64,000 nt of DNA from Neostapfia colusana (lineage: Eukaryota > Streptophyta > Magnoliopsida > Poales > Poaceae), in the NCBI GenBank assembly GCA_030760725.1, contig JASWHV010000003.1:113120153-113184152 (forward strand). The letters are read 5' to 3'. A program made the translations under genes and the position numbers. Of the stretch, positions 24,001-35,775 are shown in pieces. Position 1 is the stretch's first letter. Each line of letters starts with the position of its first letter. Under the pieces are notes generated by a model. It did not search any database. It was not told where the DNA came from and saw only the letters and a program-made list of their open reading frames with translations.

Positions 24001-25360
24001 CTGTCTCCGTGGTAGTTCGGCAGCGTCGCCCGAGGTCTCCAGCCCTCAAAAACTTGTGCCGACGAGCCCTACAGCACCAGCGTACCTCTAGGAAGATCGA
24101 CACGAACTCAAACTAGCTTAGAAATGGATGGAACTAGGTTGTCATCGTGCGACCGAACGGGTCCGCCGTGAACAACCCAAGAAAAGCTCGAAATTCGTCG
24201 GTCTGAGGCGTTTTCGTGCGCTGGATGCAAAAGGGAACAAGATCGCCGGCTAGTCTAGCTTCTACGTGCAAAGTTTGACGACCTAGGGAGGATTAGAGAG
24301 CGGGAATTTGCTGAATCCATACCGGAAGCTCGGAATGAGGTCGCCGGAGCAAAACCTCAAAATTTGCCGTCGACAGCTCACGGCACGGCCTGAGCTTGGG
24401 CTGAGCGCTCCTGTGGAGAGCTGTCCACGTGAAGCCGATCCCTGATTCTCGTTGGGTTGCCGCGGTTGAGGTCGTTCACGTGGAAGGAGGCCGGAGCTTG
24501 CGAGTTTTTGGGTTGGGGAGGTGGAGGCCGACCTCAGGACGCTGCCTAGCAGCTCGGGGAGGGAAGGACACGACGATTTCTTCGGTTCCCCGATCGACCG
24601 AGAGGGCGGAGGGGAGGAGCTCGGGTTGCTCGGTGTTCTCGCGAGGGAGGAAGGCAAATGTGCTTTTGTTCGGTCTGAGGATCTGTGATCACGATGAGGA
24701 TGCGGTCAGGACCGACCCCGGGGTGCCAGCGCGTGGGGACCGGCAGCAGGAACTGTCGCCGGCAAGCTGCTCGGTGGCGCTCGTGACCTGTTCGGGAAAT
24801 TTTCCCACCGAGGGTAAAACTTAGTGAGTAAGGTAGCCACTTCATCTCTATGACATGTGGGCCCCACTCCACATTTCTTCTCCAAATATCTTCTCAAGCT
24901 GATCCTATCAATCCCCAGAATGCTGAGTTTAAAAAGGGTGGCTAGAATTTGAATTCCTCAAATTCAGTTTGAATTTGCAAGACTAAATCTGAATTTGGTT
25001 TAGAATTTGCAATTTATTCTCTTTAACTCTCTTTTGAGCCCACCCTACAAATAGAAAGTTGGTGATCAAACTCCTCCCTATAATTCCATCTATATAGCTG
25101 CATTTTTAATCAAAGTCCTTGACCACCCCATTTGTGAACTTTGAATTTCAAATCTGAATTTTAAACTTACATGCAAAGAGGTATTTAACTCCTTATTGGT
25201 TCAACACTTTTAAATTAAAATGTGAGCCTCATTTTGGATGGTCATCCATGTGTTACTTTGCATGAAGAAAAGTTTTAGAAAGTCCCATTTTTCATGTCTT
25301 TGCCACACATATGAACTCAAACCTTGGTTTTTTTTCATACACATTTTTGGGACTTTTACA
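21099..25360 (-). repeat. 5' LTR of element B (complete, 4262 bp)
   Basis: On the minus strand it begins TGTAAAAGTCCC (25360) and ends GGTCCCCCACA (21099). The half from 22812 to 25360 repeats 12426-15027 with a few percent differences by eye. It contains the group-2 conserved block (~21790-22260), a terminal hairpin (21120-21151), and a GC-rich segment (23760-24800) bracketed by TGACA...GGGCCCAC-type motifs. It is cleanly inserted in element C's integrase gene. Confidence 0.94.
21120..21151 (-). other. Conserved hairpin near the 3' end of the LTR (element B copy)
   Basis: GTTGGGTG(GTG)CCG and CGGCACCCAAC are complementary around a 7-nt loop, about 20 bp from the LTR end. Equivalent hairpins with different sequence occur in C, I and E. 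Confidence 0.7.
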
Positions 25361-26589
25361 ACACCGTGCAAGCACAAGATCTTTGCAATGTACAGCTCCG
25401 CATATTGCTTGGCCACGTACTTTGTATGTACGGGAATAAAATGTGACGACTTGGTTAGTCGATCGACTATCACCCAAATCGAATCATGGTTGTGGGAGGT
25501 AAGAGGTAACCCGACTATGAAGTCTATGCTGATATCCTCCCACTTCCACACCGGAATTTTCAAGGGTTGCAGCTGTCTGGCTTTACGCATATGGTCAGCT
25601 TTCACCCGCTGACACGTATCACATTCGGATACGTATTTCGTGATTTCTCTTTTCATCCGTGTCCACCAAAATCTTGTTTTCAGATCTTGGTACATCTTGT
25701 TGCTGCCAGGATGAATAGAATACTTGGACAAATGAGCTTCGTCCATGATTTTCTTCCAAAGCTTGATGTCACGGGGTACCACTATACGGTCTTTAAACCA
25801 TAGTGTCCCGTTATCATCTCTTCCGAAGCATTTCATTTCGCCATTCTTCATCCTTCTCTGAATGTGCGACATTCCCACGTCGTTCTTCTGAGCTTCCATA
25901 ATCTCTTCTCGTATGGTAGGGACGAGAGCAAGATTATGTAATGCCCCATAAGGAACCAAGTACAGACTCGGCTCCTCTTTATCAAGTGGGGTGATTGACA
26001 GATTGTTGACATGAGATTTGCGGCTTAAGGCGTCGGCAACCACATTTGCCTTTCTGGGATGGTAGTGAATCTCGATCTCATAGTCCTTGATCAGTTCTAG
26101 CCATCTCCGTTGCCGCATATTCAACTCCTTTTGAGTGAATATATACTTCAAACTCTTGTGGTCGGTGTAGAGGTGCACTAAGTTTCCAAGCAGATAGTGC
26201 CTCCACATTTTCAGTGCCAACACCACAGCAGCGAGCTCAAGATCATGAGTCAGATAGTGCTGCTCGTGGTTACGAAGTTGACGTGAGCCATAGGTGACCA
26301 CTCTTCCTCCTTGCATCAATACACAGCCAAGCCCGATACCGGACGCATCACAATATACGTCGAAGGGCTTGGTTGTATCCGGTTGAGCTAACACCGGGGC
26401 TGTTGTAAGATGCTTCACTAATGCTTGGAAAGCTTCTTCACAAGCTGAGCTCCAAACATATTTGATCCCCTTATTCAGCAGTTCAGTCATCGGCTTAGCA
26501 AGCTTGGAGAAGTTCGGTATGAATCTCCGATAATATCCTGCTAACCCGAGGAAACTCCAGACTTCGTGGACTGATGTGGGGACTTCCAT
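25361..26589 (-). pseudogene. pol: RT thumb, RNase H and integrase of element C, cut by element B
   Basis: The frame opens at about 26589 and overlaps the upstream frame, showing a frameshift near 26560-26590 before FLGLAGYYRRF. RNase H motifs YCDASGIGLGCV (~26340) and YTDHKSLKYIF (~26160) are present. The integrase zinc region with HPGSNKMYQDL and CDTCQRVKADH lies at ~25600-25720. The first catalytic Asp sits in DFIVGLP (~25530). The protein then stops being recognisable exactly at 25361, after LCLHGV, where B's LTR begins. The second catalytic Asp and the Glu are therefore missing from this window. Confidence 0.93.
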
Positions 26590-29012
26590 TTCAGCACTTG
26601 TTTGATTTTGATTGGATCAACTGCAATGCCTTCTGCAGAAATAATGTGACCAAGGAATGGCACTTGGCTGATCCAAAACTCGCACTTGCTGAACTTGGCA
26701 TAAAGCTTATGGTCTCGCAATCGTTGAAGCACGATATGCAGATGTTTGGCGTGTTCCTCTTCAGATTTGGAGTAAACCAAGATGCCATCTATGAACACCA
26801 CCACAAACTTGTCCAACTCCAGCATAAACACTGAGTTCATGAGATACATGAAGTGTGCCGGGGCGTTGGTGAAACCAAAGGACATGACGAGGTATTCATA
26901 CAATCCGTATCTCGTCGAGAACGCCGTCTTCGGAATATCCTCAACTCGGATCTTGATTTGGTGATACCCGGAGCGAAGATCCACCTTTGAAAATACACTG
27001 GCACCCACAAGTTGATCGAATAAGATATCGATGTGGGGCAGTGGATATTTATTCTTGATAGTTACGGCGTTGAGAGGTTGGTAGTCCACACACAACCTCA
27101 AAGTTTCATCCTTTTTCTTCACAAACAGCGCCGAGCATCCCCATGGCGAGGAACTCGGTCGAATGAAACCCTTCTTTATTAAATCATTGAGCTGGTCCTT
27201 TAATTCAGCTAGCTCATTCGGAGCCATCTTGTATGGTCTTCGCGATATTGGCATCGTTCTGGGTACAAGTTTGATCTTGAACCCGACATCTCTTTCGGGT
27301 GGCATGCCCGGAAGATCATCCGGAAAGACATCCGGGTATTCACGGACCACACGAATATCCTCAAGTTTTGTGGCTTCCGTGTTATACGTGGATGGAGTTT
27401 CTTGAACCGAACGGTCAAGAGTAAGAACATGTGGTTCATGAAGTGGAGAGTTTAGACGAACCACACGTGGAATGATGTCAAGGACAGCACCATGGCGATG
27501 TAGCCATGACATTCCTAAAATTACATCAAGTTTCTGACTCTCTAACATGATTAGAGAAGTCGGATATAGATTCCCACCCAACTGTAATGGTGCTCTATAG
27601 ACCATTCTATCAGCTGTTATTTTCCCACCCGGAGAGTATATCAAGTATGAACTATTTGTGGGAATGGTAGGCTGTTGATATTTACTAACATAAGACTGAC
27701 TTATGAAATTATGGGTGGCACCGGAGTCAAAAAGTATGACTACGGGATGATCTATGTAAGAAAACGTACCCGCGAGGACAGGTTCGCCTTCCGGCACGTC
27801 TTCGATAGCTAAGTGGTGGACGTTGCCGGGTTTTGGTGCTGGTTTCTTGGACTGATTACGGGGCTGATTAGCACCCTGATATGGTGCTGCATCCCTGCCC
27901 TGTCGCGGCTCAGGGCAGTCCCTCGAAATGTGCTCGACACGGCCACATGTGAAGCACGTGTAAGGTGTCAGGGTCCCGCTTACTTGAGGATGGAATCCCG
28001 GTGCACGCTGTTGAAACTGAGGCGCACGCGGGACCATCCTTTGCTGCTGCTGTTGCTGTGGTGGATACGTCGGTCGAAAGCCCAGCGCATTATATTGCCG
28101 ATCGCGAAATAGAGGCGGTCGCGCCGGTGGCTTCCATCTCTGACTGGATTGTGAGCGATACACCATGCGGTATTTTTGTGGCGATCCACCACTGCTGCTT
28201 GTCAGCGCGCTGTGTTTCCTCTTATCAGAACCGCGCTCGCGCTGAGCATTCTCTTGTAAAATCGTGGTATTAATGAGGTCGTTGAATGTGCCGTGATTGC
28301 TTTGGGCGAGATGGACCTTTATTTTTGAATTCAGGCCCTGGAAGAAGGCATTGCGCTTGTCGTCTTCCGTTCCCACAAATCCTGGCGCATACTGCGCCAG
28401 TCGGTTGAATAACCTGTAGTACTCATGAGAACTTCTCTCGACTTGTCGTAGCGCCAGGAACTCCTGGAGCTTCCTTTCTATAACCTCGGGTGGTATGTGA
28501 TAGGTGCGGAACGCCTCCCGGAACTCCGTCCATGTGATGGCATGTCCAGCTGGTAAGGAGGCGGTGTAGTTCGACCACCATGTACCAGCTTCTCCTTGAA
28601 GCTGTTGCGCTGCATACAGCGCCTTCTGGTGTTCGGTGCATCGTAGCAGCCCGAACATCGCCTCCAGAGTGTGGATAAAGCTGTCTGCCTCCAAAGGCTC
28701 TTCGGCCTCCGTGAAGACCGGTGGATGGGTCGCCAGGAATTCTGAATAAGAACTTTGTTGGGGCTGGCGTTGCCCATTGTCTTGGCGTCCTCCCTGATGG
28801 GACGCATTCTTCTGGACTAGCATCCGCAGCAACTCGGTTTGGTCGTCACACGAGCCGAGCACTGCGGCGAGAACCTCCGCAAGATTCCTTGGAAGTTCTG
28901 GCGGTGGAGGAGGTGGTTGCTGCTGCATCGTGGTTTGCTCCGGAGGTGGAGACTCATCACCACGAACCTGACTCGGACCTCCCTCCTCTTGCGTGGACCG
29001 TGTATGCACCAT
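26541..29012 (-). pseudogene. gag-pol: Gag, protease and RT of element C, with altered RT catalytic site
   Basis: I prefer the ATG at 29012 (MVHTRSTQEEGG) because a TGCAG acceptor-like site precedes it, as in the other elements; an upstream ATG at 29036 is also in frame. Gag has a Pro/Gln-rich N-terminus, the capsid domain (WWSNYTASLPAGHAITW) and a CCHC knuckle (CFTCGRVEHISRDC, ~residue 352). Protease DSGATHNF is at ~428. RT reads LRSGYHQIKI and then FIDGILVY at ~742, where B, A and E have FIDDILV. The second catalytic Asp is Gly (codon GGC), expected to inactivate polymerisation. The frame shifts near 26560. Confidence 0.95.
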
Positions 29013-30781
29013 TCTGCATTCATACCATTCAAACAATCAGCACATGTTGGTTTATTTCATCCAGTATATACAATAGTTGCGAGAATGGAATAAATAATGT
29101 GCATAACAATCATACATATGGATAAAGTATAAACTTTATACAACATATACATCCCTTGACCGTGTCACACGATCGAGTTCCAAGGTAATGAACTTTATGG
29201 ATTAAAAGTTCATTTCGACCATCGTGGGTCGCCACGGGATGTTAAAGTGTGTTAGCATGCGTAATTCCTCGGTATTGTACTGGACCCAAACATGCACTCG
29301 CTTGAAATGATATGTTGAATGCATAAAATTTTTGACTCAAACTATCTGTTTACAACAGCCACTGGACGTCGAGTTGTGAAACTAAGTGTTTTGGTTGAAA
29401 CACTTCAAATGGTGTTCTGTCCAGCTTCTGGTCCAGCAGACCAGTTGGAATAATTCAACAGTTTTGACCACCTTAGAGGAAAAATCTGGACTAGCGTTCA
29501 ACAACAAAGTTGTAGCACATTTCCTGTACTTTCCAACGGTGTCTTTCTTGACCCTTGGAAATTTTTCTACATGAAGTTGTGGTTGAAATACAGAAAACTC
29601 CATAGAGCATTTTGGTCTGCCCTGTTTCTTGACAGTACCTACTCATCTGAGATTTTCATCCCTTTGGAGTGAGATTTTGTTCTGGAGCTCTACAGAAAAG
29701 TTGTAGAGGACTTCAAACCTTTCCAGAATGGTATCCCACACCTCCATTGGTTCAACCAATCTTAAGTTATGCCCTGTTCAAGTTCAGCAAAATATCTGCC
29801 GAAAACAGGGGAGATTGTTCCTAAGTTTTTTGAGATTGAATCTATACTCCCAATTGACTCTTAGTTCAATATAGGAGTTTACTAACCCCTAAATGGAAAC
29901 CTAAACTTCATTTTTAACTCTTTTCTTTGAAAATATACTTTTATGCAGTCTCGGTACTACGTTTCCTCACCAAAGAAAAATCCTAAACCGGTATTCCGGC
30001 ATATATGTGTCAAATGGTGGAACTAAGAACGTCACTCACAAACGGTTACTAAACGTCATGCACTAACGTGGTTAGTGTACCTGCAGAAGAACACACAATA
30101 ATGGTACACACAAAGGTTTTAACATTGCAGGCAGTTCCATATCATAGTAAAAACATATGTTCCGTATCATTGCCATACGGATCGTCCTTTAGTCAAGCCA
30201 CGTCTAAATGTACATGGTCGTGTTTTCACACCACACGACGGGGAACCCGAGTAGAGCGCGAACGGGTCGTCACATTTGGGAATTTTATCAACCCAATGGA
30301 TACCACCTACTGCCTCATGACCGTTGAGGCACGCCGATGGCGAGCGCTGCGTATGACCCTTTGAACATTGAGTGTTCAAGAGTTGCATATATCGTGTTGC
30401 TTACCACACGATGGGGTATTCTCACTTTTGCCTGAAGCACGCTGGAGATCAGCATTTTCATATGCTGTCCGAACCATGAGAAGGTTCAGAGACTCATATT
30501 AACTACCGTGCCAAGCCACGGTATATCCTTCCATACTATTACTTGTATGGTGAGTTACCGCAATTGATCCTCCTGCGGTGGCGTACCTTACCTCTTACCT
30601 GACGTCGGAGCGTCGTTACAGAATGTATAACATATAAGTTAGCTTTTTCCACCAGCATATCTAGTACTATCATAGACCTTATGTGGGCTTAATGACTAAT
30701 CCTCACTCGACTACTTCTAAATTTTCAAAATAGGCTCTTTTCGAGCGTGCTATTCCCAATGTGGCTCTGATACCACGTCCG
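29013..30781 (-). other. 5' leader of element C
   Basis: About 1.77 kb with no credible ORF. It contains a strong donor-like CAGGTAAGAG on the minus strand (near 30595) and another GTGAG near 30702-30706. It ends in ATGCAGA before the gag ATG (29013-29018). The gag-proximal half (~29380-29900) resembles the corresponding leader parts of B, I and E (segments with 'ttggaaattttt' and 'cagaaaagttgtaga'). Confidence 0.65.
30762..30775 (-). promoter_or_regulatory. Primer binding site of element C
   Basis: Minus strand TGGTATCAGAGCCA, a perfect match to the Met-tRNA primer site of element A, six bases from the LTR end. Confidence 0.9.
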
Positions 30782-33700
30782 TGGGGACCACCCCGTGGTT
30801 CACCCACTCCAGGATCGCAGAGGGTGCTGCCGTGCGATGCGGCACCCAACAGCACACACGAAAAGATTAAAGAACAACATACAAAATTTTATTTGATATA
30901 AAACAGCGGAAGTCTTTGTACAAAAGCTTAACTATACAGAGGAAGTATGTACATAGCTACTCTCTACTCCTATCTACGCAAAAGTGCAGCCGTCCAGCCT
31001 GAGGACGCTACACACTAGCAGCATGAAACCGGAGATCACGGCGGCGTGCAGGGCTCCAGCTTGGCTGTGTACCCCGACGGGAACATCGCCTCGTCCTCGG
31101 ACCCCTCCTCATAGCTCTCACCTGCATACAGCTCAAATATTGCAACCGTGAGCACGAAGGCTCAGCAAGTCTTAACCGTCAACCCTAGGCATGGAACTCT
31201 ACATGCAAGGATGTGTAAGATAGGAAAAATGACTTTGCCATAAAGACACGCCTACATGTTCATCCTTACTTTCAGTTTTAAAGCAACAGTTTATTGCGCC
31301 TTAGGCAGCCCTCACATCGGAAGTCCACAATCAAACAAGAAACACTTTCCTATGATGTGGTGATGCCCAAAGTGGAATGTAAACTTAATTAGCTCTATAA
31401 CTACAGCAGACAAGGTTTCAAGACATTAATAGTTCAATACAGCATATTCAGTTGGCTTATTTCACTTCTTACTACGTCGCAGTGCAGTGAACAAGCGGTA
31501 CTCAAATAACCACGAGGGACGGTGATTGCAATCAGGACACACCCGGATAACACATTGCATACACCCACTTTCAAAAGCGTGATTCCACACCCCTTCCTAC
31601 TATGTTGTATGCAACAACCTTAAAAAGGCAACCCAAATGCTGAACCGGTCCATCCGTAACGGGCAGGCGGTCCCCGCGTGGAGCGTGACTGTGCCCACTG
31701 GCAGATTTACACCTTGCTTCCCTCAACCCACTCCTATTTACGGTTGGTTAAGCCTCGGCACCCAGGTTAACCAATTACATCGGTTTCCTGGTTCCCATAT
31801 GCCAGTATGCATCCGGTACTGTTCGATACTTGTCCAGCAGGGCCGCACACGGACGGTCCTCAACCGACACCAACAGGGCTACGCACCTGAGACCTCTGCT
31901 CACTGCATCCTATCCCCTCTGCTGGGTCTTATTTTCACAACTTAAGCCATTTTCTACCTCTTCTCATTCCGTGTGATAAGTACTATCTCGCGAGTAGCTT
32001 CCAACCACTCGACTTCTACCGAGATCCTAAACATTAGCATGGCATTCTCTACTCGTCTGAGTCTGTAAACTATCCAACCCTCCATAGGATTTAAAGGTTA
32101 TGCAAGTGGGGTTTCAATCACCCTTACTCTAATGCAAGCATTCACCCTAGACATAAGTGATACAAATAAAAAGCTTTATAAAAGGTACTTAAGTGCAACG
32201 GGGCTTGCCTGGTTGCGAGTCAAACGGGAAGTTAGCTTCAGGCGGGAGGACGTCTAAGGGCTCCGGTGCATCCTCAACTTCGGCCACTAAATGAAATGTA
32301 GCAAAATATATGTATAAGTATTAAGGATTTATAAGAATTGAACTTCTATTCATAGCTACTGCTATTTAGGATCCTTAATTGGCTTTGGAATTTTTACAAT
32401 GAAAACTAGTCTCTCTAAGGATGATCTGAGCGAAATTTGGAGAAATGTCATTGCACATTGTGGTCTCCAAAATTTCCACAAGCACAAGGCTTCTCTGAAG
32501 TTTGAGCCCAAACCAGGAGCTTTGACATGACTAACAGTGGAAGAACTGATTAGGGTAAGTCTCCATGGTTCTAACAAAATTTGTTTCACCATTTTTGGAG
32601 CTACCAACAGAGAGATATGAATTTTTGAAGTTGGACAGAAGTTCTGAAAAGGTTTCTGTTTAAATTTGAATTTCCAAATAAAGGCTGAACTTTGGAAGGC
32701 AATTTAGCCTACTAAATGAACTCCAATGAAGCTCAAATGTTTACTGGAAATCAGTTACTATGAAACGGATTAGCTACCCAAATTTGGGAATGTTTCATAA
32801 AGAATTGCTCCTGTAATAAATCTCTAAAGGATTTACTAAAAACAATTCTACAGAAATTCCTGGGCATCTTCATAGCAAGCAATTTGTTTCTACTCCTCAT
32901 GAGGATTCCATCAAAATTGGTCTCACCCTTTTTGGAGTTTTCTACACAAAGTTATGGGATTGTAAAGATCAGCTAATTTCTGGAATTATTTGCCTAATAG
33001 AAACTTCAAATAATCGTGACCGAGCCCACTGTTTTAAACCGGACCAGTGGAATTGCGGCAACACTGGGGCTACGGAGTTTAACCCGCGCAGCCACAACAG
33101 ATCCCGAGCCGCACCCCGATCCCGCGCCTAACTCGTGCCACTGACAGGTGGGACAGACCCCCACCATCTTCTTCCTCGCGCCCGGGCAGCCCCCTCGCCG
33201 GAACGATGGCGGTACGTCGCCAGAACGGCTACCCAGTGCCCTAGATGGCCCAAATCTCGCCGCCTGTGCCCAAAACTCGACGAGAAACATGCTGGTAAGC
33301 TCAGTGGCGGCGGTAAATGGCCGGAAACACCTCCCCGATGGCGGCAGCGGCAAACTCCACCCCGGCGCCGTCGTCCTCACATGGCAGACGAGTATTCCGG
33401 TTGGGGAGAGCACCACAAGCACCAGGGTAATGTGAGGAGCACCTTTTTGCATACAAAAATGGGTGCAAGGTGTAGCTCGACGGTGCAGCTAGGGTTGTGC
33501 GTCCGTGGCCGGAAAAACTCAGCCTACAGCTTCATTTCTCTATGGTTTTCGATGGTTCTTCGTCGAGGAGCTGCGCTAGATCATGTAGAAGCATCGGACC
33601 AAAGCAATTAGACGATGGTCTCACCTTGGAGACGAATTCTGGGGTAGACCGGCGCCGTTCTGTTGGTAGCTCGGAGCAACCAGTCGGCGATCGCAGCTGG

Positions 33701-34788
33701 AGAGGAACCGCAGCTGCCCCTAGCTTGTACAGTGGCATCCCGCACCTCCGGCGACCTCATTCAACCAAAGAAAACCCGGGCTAGCGCAGCGAGAGAGCGG
33801 AGAGATGACGAGTTTGCGTTTGGCAGAGAAACATAGGAAGCGATGTGCGCTGTTTCTTCACCGAGTGAGTGGAGTCCTGACAGCTGCTTCGACACGCGGC
33901 TTGAGCCCAGCTGCACCGAGCGAAGTGGTGTCTTCGGCGCCAAGCAACGGCGTCGCCGTGGAGGCTGCGGAGGAAAACGGGAGAACCGACGTTGGCTCGG
34001 TGGACACTGATCAGCTGGCCCCACATGTCATCCTCTCTTTTCCCCTCTTAATATTTCTGATCTTTTATTTCTGCCACCCACTTTTGTCCAAAATTCTAGA
34101 TATTTGCAGGGAAGCCAAATTAGATATGGAGAATCCAAATTTTGACTTCCATGCTGCATTTGATCAAGTTTGGTTCGAATTCGAATTTCAGATTTGAATT
34201 TTTAAGGGTTTTTGGTGTCACCCTAGATTTAAATAGCAAACCTACTCCAAAATTTCTCATTTTTGGCATGGCTGCTAATTCAAATATGGAGAACACCTTT
34301 GTGGACCCAAATTTGCAAATTGAGGGGATTGGAATTTGAAACTTAATTTGAAATTCAGATTTAGAGGGCTTCTCCTTTTAATCCCAAACAAATATTGAAA
34401 CTCCTCAAATGAGCTGAAATTTGGAAAGGTGAATATTTGACATATGAAGACCCAAGTTATGAATTTAGATCTCCATGTTTGGAAGTTTTGGAAAGTTTGA
34501 ATTCTCACTTTGAACCTTCACCGCTATAATTCAAAGTTTTAATTCCCCTCATTTTTCCTAAGTGTACATGAGCTGAAAATTCTTGCTACCACTTTTTGGG
34601 GATTTTGCAGGTTTTAGATCCCTCTTGGGTTCCAAGTGTTCAAATAAATAATTGAACTTGTGTGAAGAAAGCTCTCATGTGTGTTATCACGTGTGGAAAA
34701 AGTTTTAACAAGTCCCATTTTTCATACATATGAAACCAACTTTGTGCAAGCAAGAGTTTCTTTGTATTCATATTTTGGGACCATTACA
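30782..34788 (-). repeat. 5' LTR of element C (4007 bp)
   Basis: Minus strand start TGTAATGGTCCC (34788), end GGTGGTCCCCA (30782). The start is the group-2 type and the end adjoins the primer site. It includes the conserved block (~31490-31950), the terminal hairpin (30822-30847) and a GC-rich segment (33050-34030) bracketed by CTGACAGGTGGG (33141) and GCCCCACATGTCA (34018-34030). The second LTR is not in the window, so exact ends rest on motif and flank only. Confidence 0.85.
30822..30847 (-). other. Conserved LTR-end hairpin (element C copy)
   Basis: GGGTGCTGCCG pairs with CGGCACCC around a short loop, 40 bp from the LTR end. It is positionally equivalent to the hairpin in B. Confidence 0.65.
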
Positions 34789-35057
34789 CCAACTCATGAA
34801 GTGCTTAAGAGTACCAGAAGAACATGTATTGATGGATGATCTCCAACTTCAAGAGGATCTGACCTACGCGGAACACCCCGTCAAAATTTAGGACGTGAAG
34901 GAAAGGGTCACGAGGAACAAAGTGATCCATTGGTGCAAGGTACAATGGAGCCATCACACGGAAGCCGAAACTACATGGGAGCGTGAGGAAAGTCTCAAGG
35001 CAGAATTCCCTCATCTACTCTCCACTCTATCAAATCTCGAGGGCGAGATTCAGTTTA
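34789..35057 (+). pseudogene. pol: Integrase C-terminus and chromodomain of element D
   Basis: Translates as QLMKCLRVPEEHVL, then EDLTYAEHPVKI, a TAG stop (~34889), and in the same frame ERVTRNKVIHWCKVQWSHHT...ETTWERE. It aligns residue by residue with element A's tail (KKCLRTPEE..., QWKHHSEEEAT), so D belongs to A's group. The N-terminal bulk is missing because C inserted at 34788. Confidence 0.88.
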
Positions 35058-35070
35058 AGGGGGGTAGGTT
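35056..35070 (+). promoter_or_regulatory. Polypurine tract of element D
   Basis: TTTAAGGGGGGTAGGTT immediately before TGTAAGACTC. It shares its core with A and, reverse-complemented, with F (61176-61191). Confidence 0.85.
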
Positions 35071-35140
35071 TGTAAGACTCTCAAATACATTACCATGCAT
35101 TGCATACATTTTTCATGTAGAGAAGCATTTGAAAAGAAGT

Positions 35141-35298
35141 AGAAATGGAGAAAGAACCCTAGAAATGGAGAAATTTCCCTAGAAATGGAGAAAGAACCAT
35201 AGAAATGGAGAAAGAACCATAGAAATGGAGAAAGAACCATAGAAATGGAGAAGGGAATATAGAAATGGAGAAAGGGACATAGAAATGGAGAGAAATGG
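35141..35298 (+). repeat. 20-bp minisatellite in D's LTR
   Basis: About eight units of AGAAATGGAGAAAGAACCAT with variants. The homologous array in F has about fifteen. Confidence 0.92.
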
Positions 35299-35528
35299 AA
35301 ATAAGATAGCTGAAATGAGCCATTCCCAATTTTCCCCAATTTTCCCCAAAATTTCGCAAATTCCCCAATTCTCCAAAAGGGGAATTTTCTCCACATATGG
35401 GGGAAATTTATCCCCAATGTAGCCGCAGCCTAAAGGGGGAAAATCCCTAAGACTCTTTGGTTGAGTTCCAAATTGACTAGGACTCTTTGGTTGAGTTCCA
35501 ATTGGAGAGGACACTTCTTTTCTCCCCC

Positions 35529-35538
35529 TTATAAATAC
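35529..35538 (+). promoter_or_regulatory. TATA box of D's LTR
   Basis: TTATAAATAC downstream of a pyrimidine run, about 460 bp from the LTR start. F has TATAAATA at the matching place. Confidence 0.7.
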
Positions 35539-35654
35539 AACCCCCAGCCCCCCCACCTTGGCCGCAGCCCTCCCCCTCCAAAGTCCCCGAGTTGGAGCCC
35601 CTCTCGAAGTCGCCGAGTTGGCCACCCCCCTGCCGGAGCTTGGTCGCCGGTGAG

Positions 35655-35775
35655 CCCTGCCGGTGAGCCCCGCCGACGAGCCCCGCCGTCAAGCCCCGTC
35701 GTCGAGTCCCACCGTCGAGCTCCGCTGTCGAGCCCCGTCATCGAGCCCCGCCGTCGAGACCCGCCGACGAACCCC
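35655..35775 (+). repeat. 15-bp GC-rich tandem repeat in D's LTR
   Basis: About eight imperfect copies of a GTCGAGCCCCGCC-type unit, period 15. F has only one such copy in the matching region but a different repeat nearby. Local expansion. Confidence 0.8.

Larger units (their letters stand above)
12426..25360 (-). mobile_element. Element B: Ty3/gypsy LTR retrotransposon, minus strand, left LTR interrupted by A
   Basis: Reading right to left: 5' LTR (21099-25360), primer site, long leader, gag-pol (19551-15116), polypurine tract, 3' LTR (15027 down to 12426, then cut by A). The flank on the right (25361 on) is the integrase gene of element C, reading minus and stopping mid-codon, so B inserted into C. 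The likely target duplication is ACACC (25361-25365); its partner lies left of the window. The pol reading frame is nearly complete, with one stop and one frameshift near the integrase C-terminus. Confidence 0.95.
25361..34788 (-). mobile_element. Element C: Ty3/gypsy retrotransposon, minus strand, 3' half displaced by B
   Basis: Reading right to left: 5' LTR (34788-30782), primer site, leader, gag-protease-RT (29012-26541), RT/RNase H/integrase (to 25361), then interrupted by element B. Its integrase C-terminus and 3' LTR should lie left of the window. Its right flank (34789 on) is element D's integrase tail, so C inserted into D. Confidence 0.94.

Noticed and set aside
33135..33611. 158-codon ORF in C's LTR as a possible host gene
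   Set aside because: It lies inside the LTR's GC-rich core, overlaps other open frames, and has no recognisable domain.
35055..35625. ORFs reading repeated SPFLHFYGSFSIS-type peptides (also 60466-61118)
   Set aside because: They are translations of the 20-bp minisatellite in D and F LTRs, not genes.
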